Below, piece by piece: positions 32,398 to 42,237 of a stretch of 64,000 nt of DNA. The position numbers and the translations under genes are program-made. Numbering within the stretch: position 1 is the first letter of the stretch; the number at the start of each line of letters is the position of its first letter. Source of the stretch: Blautia hansenii (GTDB lineage: Bacteria > Bacillota > Clostridia > Lachnospirales > Lachnospiraceae); assembly GCF_013304445.1 (NCBI RefSeq), contig NZ_JAAITA010000001.1, positions 1-64,000 on the forward strand, given 5' to 3'. The notes under the pieces are model-generated. The model searched no databases, was not told the origin of the DNA, and was given only the letters and a program-made list of their open reading frames with translations.

Positions 32398-33177
32398 ATG
32401 GGAAAAATAGAAGCGGTAATTTTTGACTGGGCAGGAACTACGGTAGACTTTGGATGTTTTGCACCGGTGCAGGCTTTTGTGGAAGTCTTTAAACACTTCG
32501 GTATTGAACCGACTATGGAGGAAGTGCGGAAACCCATGGGAATGCTGAAAAGAGATCACATTAAAACCATGCTTTCCATGGAACGAATTCACAGGCTTTG
32601 GTTGGAAAAATACGGGCATGAAGTGACAGAAGAAGACATTGACAGCCTTTATGGACTTTTTGAGGAAAAACTTCTGGGGATTCTGGACCAATTTGCAGAA
32701 CCCAAGCCATATGTGCTGGAAACGGTGAAAAAACTTCGGGAAATGGGAGTGAAAATCGGTTCGACCACCGGATACACGGATAAGATGATGGAAATTGTCA
32801 CAAGAGAAGCGAAAAATGCGGGATATGAACCGGATGCCTGGTTCAGCCCGGACTCTGTGGGGCATGCGGGACGTCCATATCCCTTTATGATATTTAAAAA
32901 TATGGAAGTGTTAAAGTGCAGTTCTGCGGCAGGTGTCGTGAAGGTGGGAGATACGGTATCCGATATCAAAGAGGGAAAACATGCCGGCGTGCTTTCTGTA
33001 GGTGTTCTGGAAGGCAGTTCAGAGATGGGTCTGACAGAAGAAGAATACGAAAAATTTTCCAAAGAAGAGAAGATTATGCAGTGTGCGAAAGTGGAAAGAA
33101 TCTATCGGGAGGCCGGGGCAGATTATGTGATTCGCAATCTGGCAGAACTGCCGGAATTGATTACGCGTCTGTCATAA
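32398..33177 (+). CDS. phnX: Phosphonoacetaldehyde hydrolase
   Basis: A 259-residue HAD-family enzyme. Nucleophile in FDWAGTTVDFG (D10), Schiff-base lysine in RKPMGMLKRDHIKTM, and VGDTVSDIKEG for metal binding. Splits phosphonoacetaldehyde into acetaldehyde and phosphate, completing phosphonate use as a nitrogen and phosphorus source. Last gene of the operon; a TTTTTCCTGTTTTT stretch lies after it but no clear terminator hairpin. Confidence 0.92.
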   Translation: MGKIEAVIFDWAGTTVDFGCFAPVQAFVEVFKHFGIEPTMEEVRKPMGMLKRDHIKTMLSMERIHRLWLEKYGHEVTEEDIDSLYGLFEEKLLGILDQFAEPKPYVLETVKKLREMGVKIGSTTGYTDKMMEIVTREAKNAGYEPDAWFSPDSVGHAGRPYPFMIFKNMEVLKCSSAAGVVKVGDTVSDIKEGKHAGVLSVGVLEGSSEMGLTEEEYEKFSKEEKIMQCAKVERIYREAGADYVIRNLAELPELITRLS

Positions 33178-33287
33178 GAGTCGTTGAAAGAATATTTAAC
33201 AGAAAAGTTCTTTTTCCTGTTTTTCTTTTTGTGCATTTTGTGGTAAAATAAAGAAAATTTACAGTGAGAAGCCAAGGAGGAAGAACT

Positions 33288-34781
33288 ATGGCATTTTATT
33301 ATGAAGAACCGTCAAGAACCTTTAGCGAGTATCTTCTGGTACCGGGATACTCTTCATCAGCCTGCATTCCGTCAAAGGTAAGCCTGAAAACACCTCTGAT
33401 AAAGTTTAAAAAAGGGGAAGAACCGGCATTGTCCGTTAACATTCCTATGGTATCTGCCATTATGCAGTCTGTTTCGGATGATAATCTGGCTATTGCATTG
33501 GCCCAGGAGGGCGGTATGTCCTTTATCTATGGTTCCCAGCCCATAGAAAAGCAGGCAGAGATGATTCGGAAAGTGAAACGCTACCGGGCCGGTTTTGTGG
33601 TGAGTGACTCCAATGTATCTCCGGAAATGACGCTGCAGAACGTGTTGGATATTACAGAGAAAACCGGACATTCTACTGTAGCGGTTACAGAAAACGGTCA
33701 GGCAAACGGAAAGCTGCTGGGGATTGTAACGAATAAGGACTACCGTATCAGCAGAATGTCGCCGGATACAAAAGTGTCAGAATTTATGACAAAGCTGGAA
33801 AGTCTGGTATATGCAGGAGAGGAGACCACCTTAAAAGCGGCCAATGACATAATCTGGGAGCATAAAATTAACTGTCTGCCTCTGGTAAATAAAAATCAGG
33901 AACTGGTGTATCTGGTATTCCGAAAAGATTATGATACCCACAAGAAAAACGAGAATGAATTGATTGACAGTTCCAAGCGGTACATGGTGGGTGCGGGAAT
34001 TAACACCAGGGATTACCGGGAACGGGTTCCGGCGCTTTTGGAAGCCGGGGCAGATGCGCTGTGTATTGACAGTTCCGAAGGCTTTTCGGAGTGGCAGAAG
34101 CTGACCATAGACTATATCCGGGAAAACTACGGAGATACAGTAAAAGTAGGTGCCGGAAATGTCGTAGACGGAGAAGGTTTCCGTTTTCTGGCAGAGGCCG
34201 GAGCAGATTTTGTAAAGGTAGGTATCGGCGGCGGCGCTATCTGTATTACCCGTGAGCAGAAGGGAATCGGAAGAGGACAGGCTACCGCCCTCATTGATGT
34301 AGCCAAAGCCAGGGATGCATATTATAAGGAGACGGGAATCTATGTGCCGATTTGCTCGGACGGCGGTATTGTCCATGATTACCACATTACCCTTGCACTG
34401 GCTATGGGGGCGGATTTCATTATGCTGGGAAGATATTTTGCCAGATTTGATGAAAGTCCTACGAAAAAGGTGAACATTAACGGAAGCTATATGAAAGAGT
34501 ACTGGGGTGAGGGAAGTGCAAGAGCCAGAAACTGGCAGCGGTATGATATGGGAGGAGATAAGAAGCTGTCCTTTGAGGAAGGGGTGGATTCGCTGGTGCC
34601 CTATGCGGGAAGTTTGAAGGACAATGTGGGGCTGACGCTCAGCAAAGTGCGCTCTACCATGTGCAACTGCGGGGCGCTGACCATACCGGAATTGCAGGAA
34701 AAGGCAAAAATCACACTGGTTTCCGCTACCAGTATTGTAGAAGGCGGGGCGCATGATGTACTTTTGCGGGATAAGAGATAG
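33288..34781 (+). CDS. guaB: IMP dehydrogenase (variant active loop)
   Basis: A 497-residue enzyme oxidising IMP to XMP with NAD, the rate-setting step of GMP synthesis. TIM barrel interrupted by two CBS domains (about 95-220: [26 protein letters not shown] and a second). Substrate loop reads [20 protein letters not shown], where most bacterial enzymes have GPGSICTTR; the catalytic Cys is kept. ATG 33288 follows AAGGAGG. A TGTGGTAAAAT extended -10 lies upstream. Single gene with its own terminator. The variant loop suggests a distinct subfamily, so activity is likely but not proven. Confidence 0.82.
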   Translation: MAFYYEEPSRTFSEYLLVPGYSSSACIPSKVSLKTPLIKFKKGEEPALSVNIPMVSAIMQSVSDDNLAIALAQEGGMSFIYGSQPIEKQAEMIRKVKRYRAGFVVSDSNVSPEMTLQNVLDITEKTGHSTVAVTENGQANGKLLGIVTNKDYRISRMSPDTKVSEFMTKLESLVYAGEETTLKAANDIIWEHKINCLPLVNKNQELVYLVFRKDYDTHKKNENELIDSSKRYMVGAGINTRDYRERVPALLEAGADALCIDSSEGFSEWQKLTIDYIRENYGDTVKVGAGNVVDGEGFRFLAEAGADFVKVGIGGGAICITREQKGIGRGQATALIDVAKARDAYYKETGIYVPICSDGGIVHDYHITLALAMGADFIMLGRYFARFDESPTKKVNINGSYMKEYWGEGSARARNWQRYDMGGDKKLSFEEGVDSLVPYAGSLKDNVGLTLSKVRSTMCNCGALTIPELQEKAKITLVSATSIVEGGAHDVLLRDKR

Positions 34782-34796
34782 GGATTGAAGATGAGA

Positions 34797-34831
34797 AAAC
34801 CACCTTGCTGGGTGAATGCAGGGTGGTTTTG
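34797..34831. terminator. Terminator after guaB
   Basis: AAAACCACCTTGC pairs with GCAGGGTGGTTTT; usable from both sides, the next genes being convergent. Confidence 0.85.
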
Positions 34832-34880
34832 TTGAACTGTCTAAATAGGCAGAGCAGTGCGGCAGGGTAAGGAATTTGCC

Positions 34881-35066
34881 TTATCCTAAAGCGGTATACA
34901 GCATAAGCCCTGCCAGCGCAATTCCTGCAATTCCATATATCATGTTTATCACCATGCAAATCTGCATATATACGGTTCTTACTTTTCCTTTTGTATACCC
35001 TACAAGAGAAAATACAGCCCCGCCTATCATAAGAACAAGGTAAACGGAAATACATGTTCTTTTCAT
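34881..35066 (-). CDS. Small membrane protein, 61 residues
   Basis: Two hydrophobic segments (about residues 5-24 and 35-58) with a short basic loop GYTKGKVRT between. AAAGGAG precedes the start. Five bases after the end of the permease gene, so the fourth gene of the transporter operon. No family recognised; may be an accessory subunit of the exporter. Confidence 0.55.
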   Translation of the reverse strand: MKRTCISVYLVLMIGGAVFSLVGYTKGKVRTVYMQICMVINMIYGIAGIALAGLMLYTALG

Positions 35067-35071
35067 AGGTC

Positions 35072-35836
35072 TTATCTCCTTTCATATCTGCCGAAGGTTA
35101 TACAGGAAACGGCGAGAAAAACAAGTGTCATACCGATGGATACAGGAATCCAGGGGATGGGGTCCATAACAAAGCTGCGGAAACTGTTTTCCATAGTACC
35201 ACGGAGTATCATCAGGGTATAGATGGGATAAGATACCGGATAAGCAAACCAGACTTTGGTGTTGATGAGCAGCATGGAAGGCACAATGGAGGCCAGTCCT
35301 GCACCAATAGAAAACACCGGGGTATGGATACATACCGCAAGCATCCAGTAAAGGGCAGCCATGGGAATGGCAGAAAGGTACAAAAGACAGCTTTCTTTCA
35401 GTACCAGAGATACCGGCAGAACCATGGAATAATTCTGCATATGGGAAACAATCATGGCTGTGGGAAAATAGGCAGCCCCCATGAGCAGAAGCTGAAAAGC
35501 AGCCAGAAGCAGCAGGATGGTAAACTTAGCCAGACAGAAAAGCTGCGGGTTTACCGGAAGAGACAGCATTTTTTGAAGTCCTTTGTTGGTGCGCTCAGAC
35601 TGGGTAAGCAGTACGGTGCAGACGACAAGGGAAGCCGGGAACATAAACCAGGTAAAGCCCAGGTAGCTTTGGATGAAGAAGTTGTTTTCCGGGGAAATTC
35701 CGGTTGCTTCAAAGTTTATATCTGCGTTTAAGAAGCTGGGTATCCATAAAAGGATAACAGGCGCCAGGAGAATCCAGAAAATATGAGAACGGCGCAGTTT
35801 GGTTAGTTCTGTTTTAACAAGCTGAATATAAGTCAT
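35072..35836 (-). CDS. Lantibiotic-protection type ABC permease (LanG/MutG-like)
   Basis: A 254-residue protein with six membrane segments; start MTYIQLVKTELTKLRRSHIFWILLAPVILLW. ATG 35836 follows GGAGG and overlaps the stop of the preceding permease by 4 bp. The sequence layout matches ABC-2 permeases of LanFEG lantibiotic immunity systems, which expel peptides from the membrane. No lanA or lanB/M gene is present, so this is likely defence against foreign peptides. Confidence 0.7.
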   Translation of the reverse strand: MTYIQLVKTELTKLRRSHIFWILLAPVILLWIPSFLNADINFEATGISPENNFFIQSYLGFTWFMFPASLVVCTVLLTQSERTNKGLQKMLSLPVNPQLFCLAKFTILLLLAAFQLLLMGAAYFPTAMIVSHMQNYSMVLPVSLVLKESCLLYLSAIPMAALYWMLAVCIHTPVFSIGAGLASIVPSMLLINTKVWFAYPVSYPIYTLMILRGTMENSFRSFVMDPIPWIPVSIGMTLVFLAVSCITFGRYERR

Positions 35837-36558
35837 GATAATTTCCTCCGAAGTTTTTGCAATAAAATTTCTACGAACATCAGTACCAAAATTTCTGCCA
35901 GACAGATACACAGGGAAAGAAGCAGCGTTTCTTTGTCCTGTATATCAAAGAAACGCCAAAAGGGCAGGACAAAGGGAAAATACCCGAGGATGGCGGTATC
36001 TGTGGGAATCATGGTGGATACAAAGATACAGATAACACCCACACCCAGTGTGACCCACATATTCTCAAAAGAAAGAGCAATCAGCATCATCAGGAGAGCA
36101 GCAGGCACCAGCAGGAAAAAAGCATAGCCTGTATGCTGCGCCAGATGAAGAGGTAGCATTTCTTCGCTGGGAAACCAGTGTACGGCGCAAAATCCCAGAC
36201 AGCAGCTTTCCAGTAGGACAGCAGCGGCCAGCCCCAAAAGGAGCAGCAGGGTTTTGTGAAAAAACAGCAGATCCTGGCTTACTGGCAGGGTGTTCATTTT
36301 TTTAATGCCGCTGCCGGAAAATTCTGTGTGGTAAAGAATACAGGCGCCAAGCACCGTCAACAGCAGATTCACCATGGAAAGCATCTGTCCGTTGGCATTT
36401 AGGAGAATTTCCGTGGCAGGCAGCTCCTGCTGCACAAAGAGTTCTGGCCGGAGAGCCGTATTTGCCAGGGGAAAGGCGCAGGCAAACAGACTGCCCAGAA
36501 AAATGGTGGGGAGAAAGCCTGTGCGCTTCAGTTTTTTCATTTCCAGAGTCAGTATCAT
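35833..36558 (-). CDS. Lantibiotic-protection type ABC permease (LanE/MutE-like)
   Basis: A 241-residue protein with six membrane segments; start MILTLEMKKLKRTGFLPTIFLGSLFACAFPL is typical of the EpiE/MutE family. Start overlaps the end of the ATPase gene by 4 bp and its stop overlaps the next permease. Pairs with it as the membrane part of a LanFEG-like exporter. Confidence 0.72.
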   Translation of the reverse strand: MILTLEMKKLKRTGFLPTIFLGSLFACAFPLANTALRPELFVQQELPATEILLNANGQMLSMVNLLLTVLGACILYHTEFSGSGIKKMNTLPVSQDLLFFHKTLLLLLGLAAAVLLESCCLGFCAVHWFPSEEMLPLHLAQHTGYAFFLLVPAALLMMLIALSFENMWVTLGVGVICIFVSTMIPTDTAILGYFPFVLPFWRFFDIQDKETLLLSLCICLAEILVLMFVEILLQKLRRKLS

Positions 36559-37313
36559 TTTCGTCCACCTCTTTTCAGATTGTCTTCTCCAATCATGGAC
36601 AGGAAGACCTCTTCCAGATTTTCTGAAGGATAGCCAAGCTCGTGGGCATGGGTTTTCAGTTCCGTCAGTGTTCCCTCAAAGAGCAGTCTGCCGTGGTTTA
36701 AAATACCGATGTCATCAGCCATTAGCTCTATTTCCGAAAGCAGATGAGAAGATACCAACACAGTGCAGTTGTATTTTTCCGGGAGGGAACGAATCAGGGT
36801 GCGGATTTCGTGAATCCCCGCCGGATCCAGACCATTGGTTGGCTCATCCAGAATCAGCACAGGAGGATGTCCCATCAGCGCTCCCGCAAGTCCCAGACGC
36901 TGTTTCATGCCCAGAGAATATTTGGATACCGGGCGTCTGCGGTGTTCGTAAAGTCCGGTTAATTCCAGAACCTCTTTGACACTGCTTTTGGGCAGCTTTA
37001 AAATCTGCTGTATAATCTGCAGATTTTCTTCGCCTGTAAGATTTCCATAGTAGGCGGGGGATTCAATAAAGGAACCGGTTTCCCGCAAGATTTCCCTCCG
37101 GTCTTTGGGATACGTCTTTCCGTTTACGGAAAAACTGCCGCTGGTAGGGGCGGTCAGTCCCAGAAACATTTTCATGGTCGTGGATTTTCCGGCGCCGTTT
37201 GGCCCCAGAAAGCCATAGATTCTTCCTTTCTGAATGTGCAGGTTTATCTTGTTTACAGCTGTAAAATCTTTGTATCGTTTGGTGAGATTGTGTGTTTCGA
37301 TTATGGTATTCAT
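36555..37313 (-). CDS. Lantibiotic-protection type ABC ATP-binding protein (LanF-like)
   Basis: A 252-residue ATPase: Walker A GPNGAGKSTT, signature YSLGMKQRLGLAGALMG, Walker B VLILDEPTNGLD, H-loop VSSHLLSE. BcrA/LanF type. First gene of the four-gene minus-strand operon and divergent from a two-component system at 37475, the usual genetic partner of such exporters. The shared intergenic region carries direct repeats for the response regulator. Confidence 0.85.
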   Translation of the reverse strand: MNTIIETHNLTKRYKDFTAVNKINLHIQKGRIYGFLGPNGAGKSTTMKMFLGLTAPTSGSFSVNGKTYPKDRREILRETGSFIESPAYYGNLTGEENLQIIQQILKLPKSSVKEVLELTGLYEHRRRPVSKYSLGMKQRLGLAGALMGHPPVLILDEPTNGLDPAGIHEIRTLIRSLPEKYNCTVLVSSHLLSEIELMADDIGILNHGRLLFEGTLTELKTHAHELGYPSENLEEVFLSMIGEDNLKRGGRK

Positions 37314-37383
37314 ATTGTGAAAACTCCTTTCCTGTTTCTGGTCTTTACTATAAACCCGCCGTCTTACGGGAACCTTCCCGCAA

Positions 37384-37444
37384 CCTTACAATTACCTTAC
37401 ATTTTTAAATATGGTCTGTTGCAAAAGCAAAGCCGTGCTATAAT
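37384..37444 (+). promoter_or_regulatory. Promoter and response-regulator repeats between the LanFEG operon and its two-component system
   Basis: CCTTACAAT (37384-37392) and CCTTACATT (37395-37403) are direct repeats with 11-bp period, as bound by OmpR-type regulators. CTGTTG (37416-37421), 17-bp spacer and TATAAT (37439-37444) form the promoter of the regulator gene. Confidence 0.6.
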
Positions 37445-37474
37445 TTTAGAAAGAAATAAGAAAAGGAGAAAGCC

Positions 37475-38182
37475 ATGAAACAGGATTATCTAAAGAAGAA
37501 AAAAATATTGCTGGTGGATGATGAACAGGAAATTTTGTATATGGTACAGGGGATTTTGGCTCATGAAGGATATTTGAATACAAGAACGGCCGGGACGGTA
37601 AGGGAAGCTATGGCGGCATGGAAGGAATGGAAACCGGAACTGGTGCTTTTAGATGTTATGCTGCCGGACGGAGATGGATTTGAATTTTTGGAAGCAGCCA
37701 GGGCGTTTTCAGACATTCCGGTGCTGTTTCTGAGTGCCAGAGGAGAAGATGAGGACAGGTTTCGGGGACTGGGGCTGGGGGCAGATGATTATCTGGTCAA
37801 ACCCTTTCTTCCAAAAGAATTGCTTCTTCGCATGACCGGTATTTTGCGGAGATGTTATAAGGAAGAAGAAAAAGAGGATTTACTTCGTCTTGCTGCCTGT
37901 GCTCTTGATTTTCAGCGGGCGGAAGTGGTGAAAGGCGAGCATCGGATTGCTCTTACTGCAAAGGAATACGCGCTTTTGCAGGTGCTGGCCCGCAATGCGG
38001 GAAGAATCGTAACCATTGATATGCTTTGTGAAGCCGTATGGGGAGACAATCCTTTTGGCTATGAAAATTCCCTGATGGCCCACATTCGCCGGATTCGGGA
38101 GAAAATAGAGGAAAACCCCTCAAAACCCGTTTCTTTGATTACGATAAAAGGGCTGGGATATAAGCTGAAAGTAAAGGAGTAG
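37475..38182 (+). CDS. OmpR-family response regulator
   Basis: A 235-residue protein. Receiver domain with KILLVDDEQEIL and phospho-acceptor D in LVLLDVMLPDGDGFE; conserved K in DDYLVKPF. C-terminal winged helix (about 140-235: ALTAKEYALLQVLARNAGRIVT..., RRIREKIEENP). AAAGGAG before ATG 37475. Operon with the kinase 3 bp downstream. Divergent from the LanFEG-like exporter, which it most likely induces. Confidence 0.9.
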   Translation: MKQDYLKKKKILLVDDEQEILYMVQGILAHEGYLNTRTAGTVREAMAAWKEWKPELVLLDVMLPDGDGFEFLEAARAFSDIPVLFLSARGEDEDRFRGLGLGADDYLVKPFLPKELLLRMTGILRRCYKEEEKEDLLRLAACALDFQRAEVVKGEHRIALTAKEYALLQVLARNAGRIVTIDMLCEAVWGDNPFGYENSLMAHIRRIREKIEENPSKPVSLITIKGLGYKLKVKE

Positions 38183-38185
38183 GAG

Positions 38186-39604
38186 ATGAACAGTGTACTG
38201 AAACTTATCCGGAGATTTTTCGGAATCCTGGTTCTTTCCCTGGTATTTGGAATTGTGCTGAATGTGGGGCTTTGGATTGCTTACATTTCGAAAAACCAGA
38301 ACAGCATTTTGAATGGAGAAAAAGGACCGTGGAGCAGGGCGGAAATGATATCTGCAGAATTGCAGCAGGAAGGGGAGAACTATGTTCTTTCTGAAAACGG
38401 CCTTCAGCTTCTAAAGGAAGCGGGAGCCTGGGTACAGCTTATAGAAAATGGCAGCGGAAAGGTTGTCTGGAGCAGTGCAAACCTTCCGCAAGAGATTCCC
38501 GATGCATACACTTACGCGGAAATGGCTTCGGCGGTACGGGGATATGTAAAAGATTATCCTACAGTCAGTGTAGGGAAGGGAGCCGATGTACTGCTGATAG
38601 GGTATCCAAAGAATGCATATTGGAAACATATGTCCCCTATGTTTGATTACCAGATAATCGCCAGATTTCCCACATTTCTTTTACTGTTTTGTGCAGGAAA
38701 TCTGTTGTTTGTTATTTTGGTATATGCAGTTTCCGTCTCTGGTGTTTTAAAGGCAGTTAAGCCTATTATAGAGGGAATCCGTCAGCTGCCGGAAAATCAT
38801 CAGGTCTATGTAAAGGAAACCGGGCTGCTTTCCCAGATAGCCGTGTCCATTAACCAGGCGGCAGGGCAGCTTCGTTCCCAGGAATATGTGCTAAAGAAGA
38901 AGGAAACCGCCAGGGCCAACTGGATTGCAGGAGTTTCCCATGATATCCGCACCCCGCTGTCTATGGTTATGGGGTATGCGGGACAGTTGGAGGAAGATGA
39001 GGAACTTTCAAAAGAAAACAAAAGAAAAGCCCATGTCATACGGCTTCAGAGCCTGCGCATGAAAAATCTGATAAATGATTTAAACCTGGCATCCAAACTG
39101 GAATATCAGGTACAGCCTCTCCATTCCGGCAAAATCAACGCAGTGGCATTTTTAAGAAAAATGGCAGTGGATTTTCTGAATCTGGATGGAGAGGATAAAT
39201 ATCCTGTGGAGTGGGCCACAAAAGAGCAAGTGTCGGCAGTTTTTATCCGGGGAGATGAGGAACTTCTAAAGCGGGCAGTTTCCAACCTGATATGCAATGC
39301 CCAGGTGCACAATCCAAAGGGCTGTATCATTACTCTGGAAGTGAAGCAAATCCAGGAAATGTGCTGTCTTGCAGTCTCGGATGACGGAGTGGGTGTCACA
39401 GAGGAAGTTTTGTCCGCGATTCAGAAGAAGCCTCATTATATGGTGTGTGACAGTCAGGTGAAAGAGCAGAGCCACGGCCTGGGGCTTTTGATTGTCCGGC
39501 AGATTGCCCAGGCACACGGAGGAAGGGTAGAACTTTCCCATGCACCCCAGGGAGGATTTCGGGCAGAAATTTTCCTGCCCCTTCTTCCCGAAAAAGAATC
39601 ATGA
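38186..39604 (+). CDS. Sensor histidine kinase (SpaK/NisK type)
   Basis: A 472-residue protein with two membrane helices (about 10-33 and 160-187) around an extracytoplasmic sensor of about 125 residues. Phospho-acceptor H in GVSHDIRTPLSMVMGYAGQ. ATP-binding N-box NLICNAQVHNP, G1 DDGVGV, G2 HGLGLLIVRQ. The large sensor and neighbouring exporter fit lantibiotic or peptide sensing. Cognate partner is the regulator at 37475. Confidence 0.88.
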   Translation: MNSVLKLIRRFFGILVLSLVFGIVLNVGLWIAYISKNQNSILNGEKGPWSRAEMISAELQQEGENYVLSENGLQLLKEAGAWVQLIENGSGKVVWSSANLPQEIPDAYTYAEMASAVRGYVKDYPTVSVGKGADVLLIGYPKNAYWKHMSPMFDYQIIARFPTFLLLFCAGNLLFVILVYAVSVSGVLKAVKPIIEGIRQLPENHQVYVKETGLLSQIAVSINQAAGQLRSQEYVLKKKETARANWIAGVSHDIRTPLSMVMGYAGQLEEDEELSKENKRKAHVIRLQSLRMKNLINDLNLASKLEYQVQPLHSGKINAVAFLRKMAVDFLNLDGEDKYPVEWATKEQVSAVFIRGDEELLKRAVSNLICNAQVHNPKGCIITLEVKQIQEMCCLAVSDDGVGVTEEVLSAIQKKPHYMVCDSQVKEQSHGLGLLIVRQIAQAHGGRVELSHAPQGGFRAEIFLPLLPEKES

Positions 39605-39699
39605 ATTCTAACATTTTTGCAAGATTGCTCCAAAGGGTAGGAAGAAGAGAGAAAAACGTGTAAGATAGGAGACAGAATATAGAACAGGAGATTTTCCGT

Positions 39700-40371
39700 A
39701 TGAAGATTTTGATTGTAGAAGATGATTTCACACTGGCCGGAGAAATCTGCAGACTTTGTGAGAAATGGGGATTTGAGGCCGTGTACCTGGAAGAATTTCA
39801 GGAAGTGGATAAGCAGTGCGAAAAAAGCGGCTGTGACCTGGTGCTCATGGATATTAACCTTCCGTATTATGACGGATTTTACTGGTGCAGCAAAATTCGC
39901 AGCTTTTCCAGAGTTCCCATTTTGTTTTTGTCCAGCCGGGATCAGAATGCAGACAAGGTCATGGCTATGGTTTCCGGGGGAGATGATTATGTGGAAAAGC
40001 CTTTTGATACGGAACTTCTGCTGGTGAAAATCCGTGCGCTTCTTCGGAGAGCGTATGAATATACGCAGGCAGACCGGGAATATCTGGGAGAACATCTGGT
40101 GTATGACAGGAACCAGGGAGTTTTGCTTTACAAGGGCAGGACTATTGAGATGACGAAATCGGAAAACCGGATTCTGGGGATTCTGGCAGAAAACAAAGGG
40201 CGTGTGGTGGAACGGGAAGAACTGATGCAGCATTTGTGGAGTACAGATGAGTATGTAACAGACGCTTCTTTGACTGTTTTGGTATCCAGGCTCAGGGCGA
40301 AGATTGCTGAGTGCGCAGACGGAGTTTCCTGTATCCATACCAGAAAGGGAAAGGGGTATTATCTGGAATGA
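39700..40371 (+). CDS. BceR-like response regulator
   Basis: A 223-residue OmpR-family protein: KILIVEDDFTLAGEIC, acceptor D in LVLMDINLPYYDGFYWC, K in DDYVEKPFDTELL, C-terminal winged helix with TKSENRILGILAENKGRVVEREELMQHLW. ACAGGAG before ATG 39700. Its stop overlaps the kinase start by 4 bp. Belongs to the BceRS type that controls the adjacent BceAB transporter. Confidence 0.88.
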   Translation: MKILIVEDDFTLAGEICRLCEKWGFEAVYLEEFQEVDKQCEKSGCDLVLMDINLPYYDGFYWCSKIRSFSRVPILFLSSRDQNADKVMAMVSGGDDYVEKPFDTELLLVKIRALLRRAYEYTQADREYLGEHLVYDRNQGVLLYKGRTIEMTKSENRILGILAENKGRVVEREELMQHLWSTDEYVTDASLTVLVSRLRAKIAECADGVSCIHTRKGKGYYLE

Positions 40372-41363
40372 AAGCATATTTTTGCCACAGAGCAGAGGTC
40401 TTTCTGATGATTGGAGGACTCTGGGGATTTGTAAACGGCTATCTTATTTTCTTGTGTGTTCCTGCGCTGCAGGGAGAGGATATCCTGTATCTGAATCTGT
40501 TGCTTTGCTTTTTCGGAGTGTGCTGGCTTATCCGGGATTATCAGAAATGGAGGAAGCTGAAAAATTATTTTCAGAATCAGGAGGCCTTTTTGGCAGAGGA
40601 GGAAAAGAAAATTCTGGGAGAGGAACTGTATGGGTATGTCTGCAAAATACAGGAGGAGCAGCAAAAAGAGGCGGCGGAATACACCAGGCGTCTGGGCGAG
40701 CTTTCGGATTATATTGCACGCTGGTCCCATGAGGCCAAGCTGCCTTTGACCTCCTTAAAACTCATGAATCAGAGAAATCAGGATACAGGCCTGAAAAGAG
40801 ATATGCAGGACTGTATTATGCGGCTGGAAGGGCTGATTCACACCGTACTTACAGGAAGCAAGCTGCAGCAGCCCCAGCACGATGTGCGCATGGAAAAGCT
40901 TACACTGGAAAGCGTGGTAAAGGAGGCTGTGAAAAATCAGTCGTATTTCCTGATTCAGTATCAGTTTGAACTGGAATTGGATTTGCAGGGGATTTCGGTA
41001 TACAGCGACAGACGGTGGCTGGTGTATTTATTGAACCAGCTCGTTGGAAACGCAGTGAAATACAGGAAAGACGAGCCCAAACTTTCCTTTCGTGCAAAAA
41101 GGGAAGAAAAAGGTGTGATTTTTACGGTGGAAGATAAGGGAATCGGTATTTCTTCGGAAGATTTGCCCTATATTTTTGAAAAAGGGTATGTGGGAAAAAT
41201 ACTCAGAAAGGGCGACTATCATTCTACCGGAATGGGGCTTGCTTTTGCGAAAAGCATTGCACAGCTGCTTTGCATTTCCATAGAGGTTTCGTCCAGGGAA
41301 GGGGAGGGAACCTGTTTTTCGCTGTATTTTCAGGATACCTCCGACCATTTGCTACTGCCTTAA
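40368..41363 (+). CDS. BceS-like intramembrane-sensing histidine kinase
   Basis: 331 residues from ATG 40368, overlapping the regulator stop as ATGA. Two membrane helices with almost no outside loop (about 12-30 and 38-58), as in BceS kinases that read the state of the transporter instead of binding peptide. Phospho-acceptor in RWSHEAKLPLTSLKL; N-box QLVGNAVKYR; G1 EDKGIGIS; G2 TGMGLAFAKSIA. Confidence 0.88.
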   Translation: MKAYFCHRAEVFLMIGGLWGFVNGYLIFLCVPALQGEDILYLNLLLCFFGVCWLIRDYQKWRKLKNYFQNQEAFLAEEEKKILGEELYGYVCKIQEEQQKEAAEYTRRLGELSDYIARWSHEAKLPLTSLKLMNQRNQDTGLKRDMQDCIMRLEGLIHTVLTGSKLQQPQHDVRMEKLTLESVVKEAVKNQSYFLIQYQFELELDLQGISVYSDRRWLVYLLNQLVGNAVKYRKDEPKLSFRAKREEKGVIFTVEDKGIGISSEDLPYIFEKGYVGKILRKGDYHSTGMGLAFAKSIAQLLCISIEVSSREGEGTCFSLYFQDTSDHLLLP

Positions 41364-41481
41364 GCAGCAAAAAGCGGATTTCTAACAAAAATGAAAGTCT
41401 GGAAGGGAAAGTGTTGCCGGAATGAAAGGATTTTTAGAATCCTGTCTGCTAAGATAAAAGCAGACAGGGAGGTAATAGAAC

Positions 41482-42237
41482 ATGAATAAAATATTGGAAA
41501 TCAGAAATCTGTATAAGAATTATGGACGAAAGGGATATGAAACACCTGTACTGCAGGATATCAGTATGGATATTTTTGAAGGTGATTTCATTGCCATTAT
41601 GGGTCCCAGCGGCGCAGGGAAAACCACGCTTTTAAATCTTTTGTCCACACTGGATAAGCCCACAAAGGGAGAAATTCTTCTGGAAGGAAAGGACATTACA
41701 AAATTGTCCAACAAGCAGCTTTCTCTTATCCGAAGAGATAAAATCGGGTTTATCTTTCAGGAGTATAATCTGCTGGATAATATGACTTTGCAGGATAATA
41801 TTGCGCTGCCTTTATCTCTAAACGGGGCGAAAAGCGGAGAGATTATCCGGAAGGTACAGCAGAGAGCGTGCGCCTTTGGATTGGAAAGCCATCTGCGGAA
41901 ATATCCCTATCAGCTTTCCGGAGGACAGAAGCAGAGGGCGGCCAGCGCCAGAGCTTTGATTACGGAACCCCGGATTTTGTTTGCGGATGAGCCCACCGGA
42001 GCCTTGGATTCCAAATCCAGCCGGGATTTGCTGTGCTGTCTGAAGGCGGCTAATGAAGAGGAGAAGGCTACGATTTTAATGGTTACCCATGACGGCTACA
42101 CAGCCAGCTATGCAAGACAGGTGTATTTTCTCAAAGACGGAAAAATTCACAGCCGCTTAAACCACGGGGAAAGCAGAAAGGCGTTTTACGAGGAAATCAT
42201 GTCCATGCTGGCTGCCATGGGAGGTGAGCAGGAATGA
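41482..42237 (+). CDS. BceA-like ABC ATP-binding protein
   Basis: A 251-residue ATPase of the MacB/BceA type: Walker A GPSGAGKTT, signature QLSGGQKQRAASARAL, Walker B ILFADEPTGALD, H-loop VTHDGYTA. GGAGG before ATG 41482. A GTCTGC/GCAGAC hairpin (around 41445-41466) lies just before its ribosome site. Stop overlaps bceB. Together they free cell-wall precursors from peptide antibiotics such as bacitracin. Confidence 0.9.
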   Translation: MNKILEIRNLYKNYGRKGYETPVLQDISMDIFEGDFIAIMGPSGAGKTTLLNLLSTLDKPTKGEILLEGKDITKLSNKQLSLIRRDKIGFIFQEYNLLDNMTLQDNIALPLSLNGAKSGEIIRKVQQRACAFGLESHLRKYPYQLSGGQKQRAASARALITEPRILFADEPTGALDSKSSRDLLCCLKAANEEEKATILMVTHDGYTASYARQVYFLKDGKIHSRLNHGESRKAFYEEIMSMLAAMGGEQE

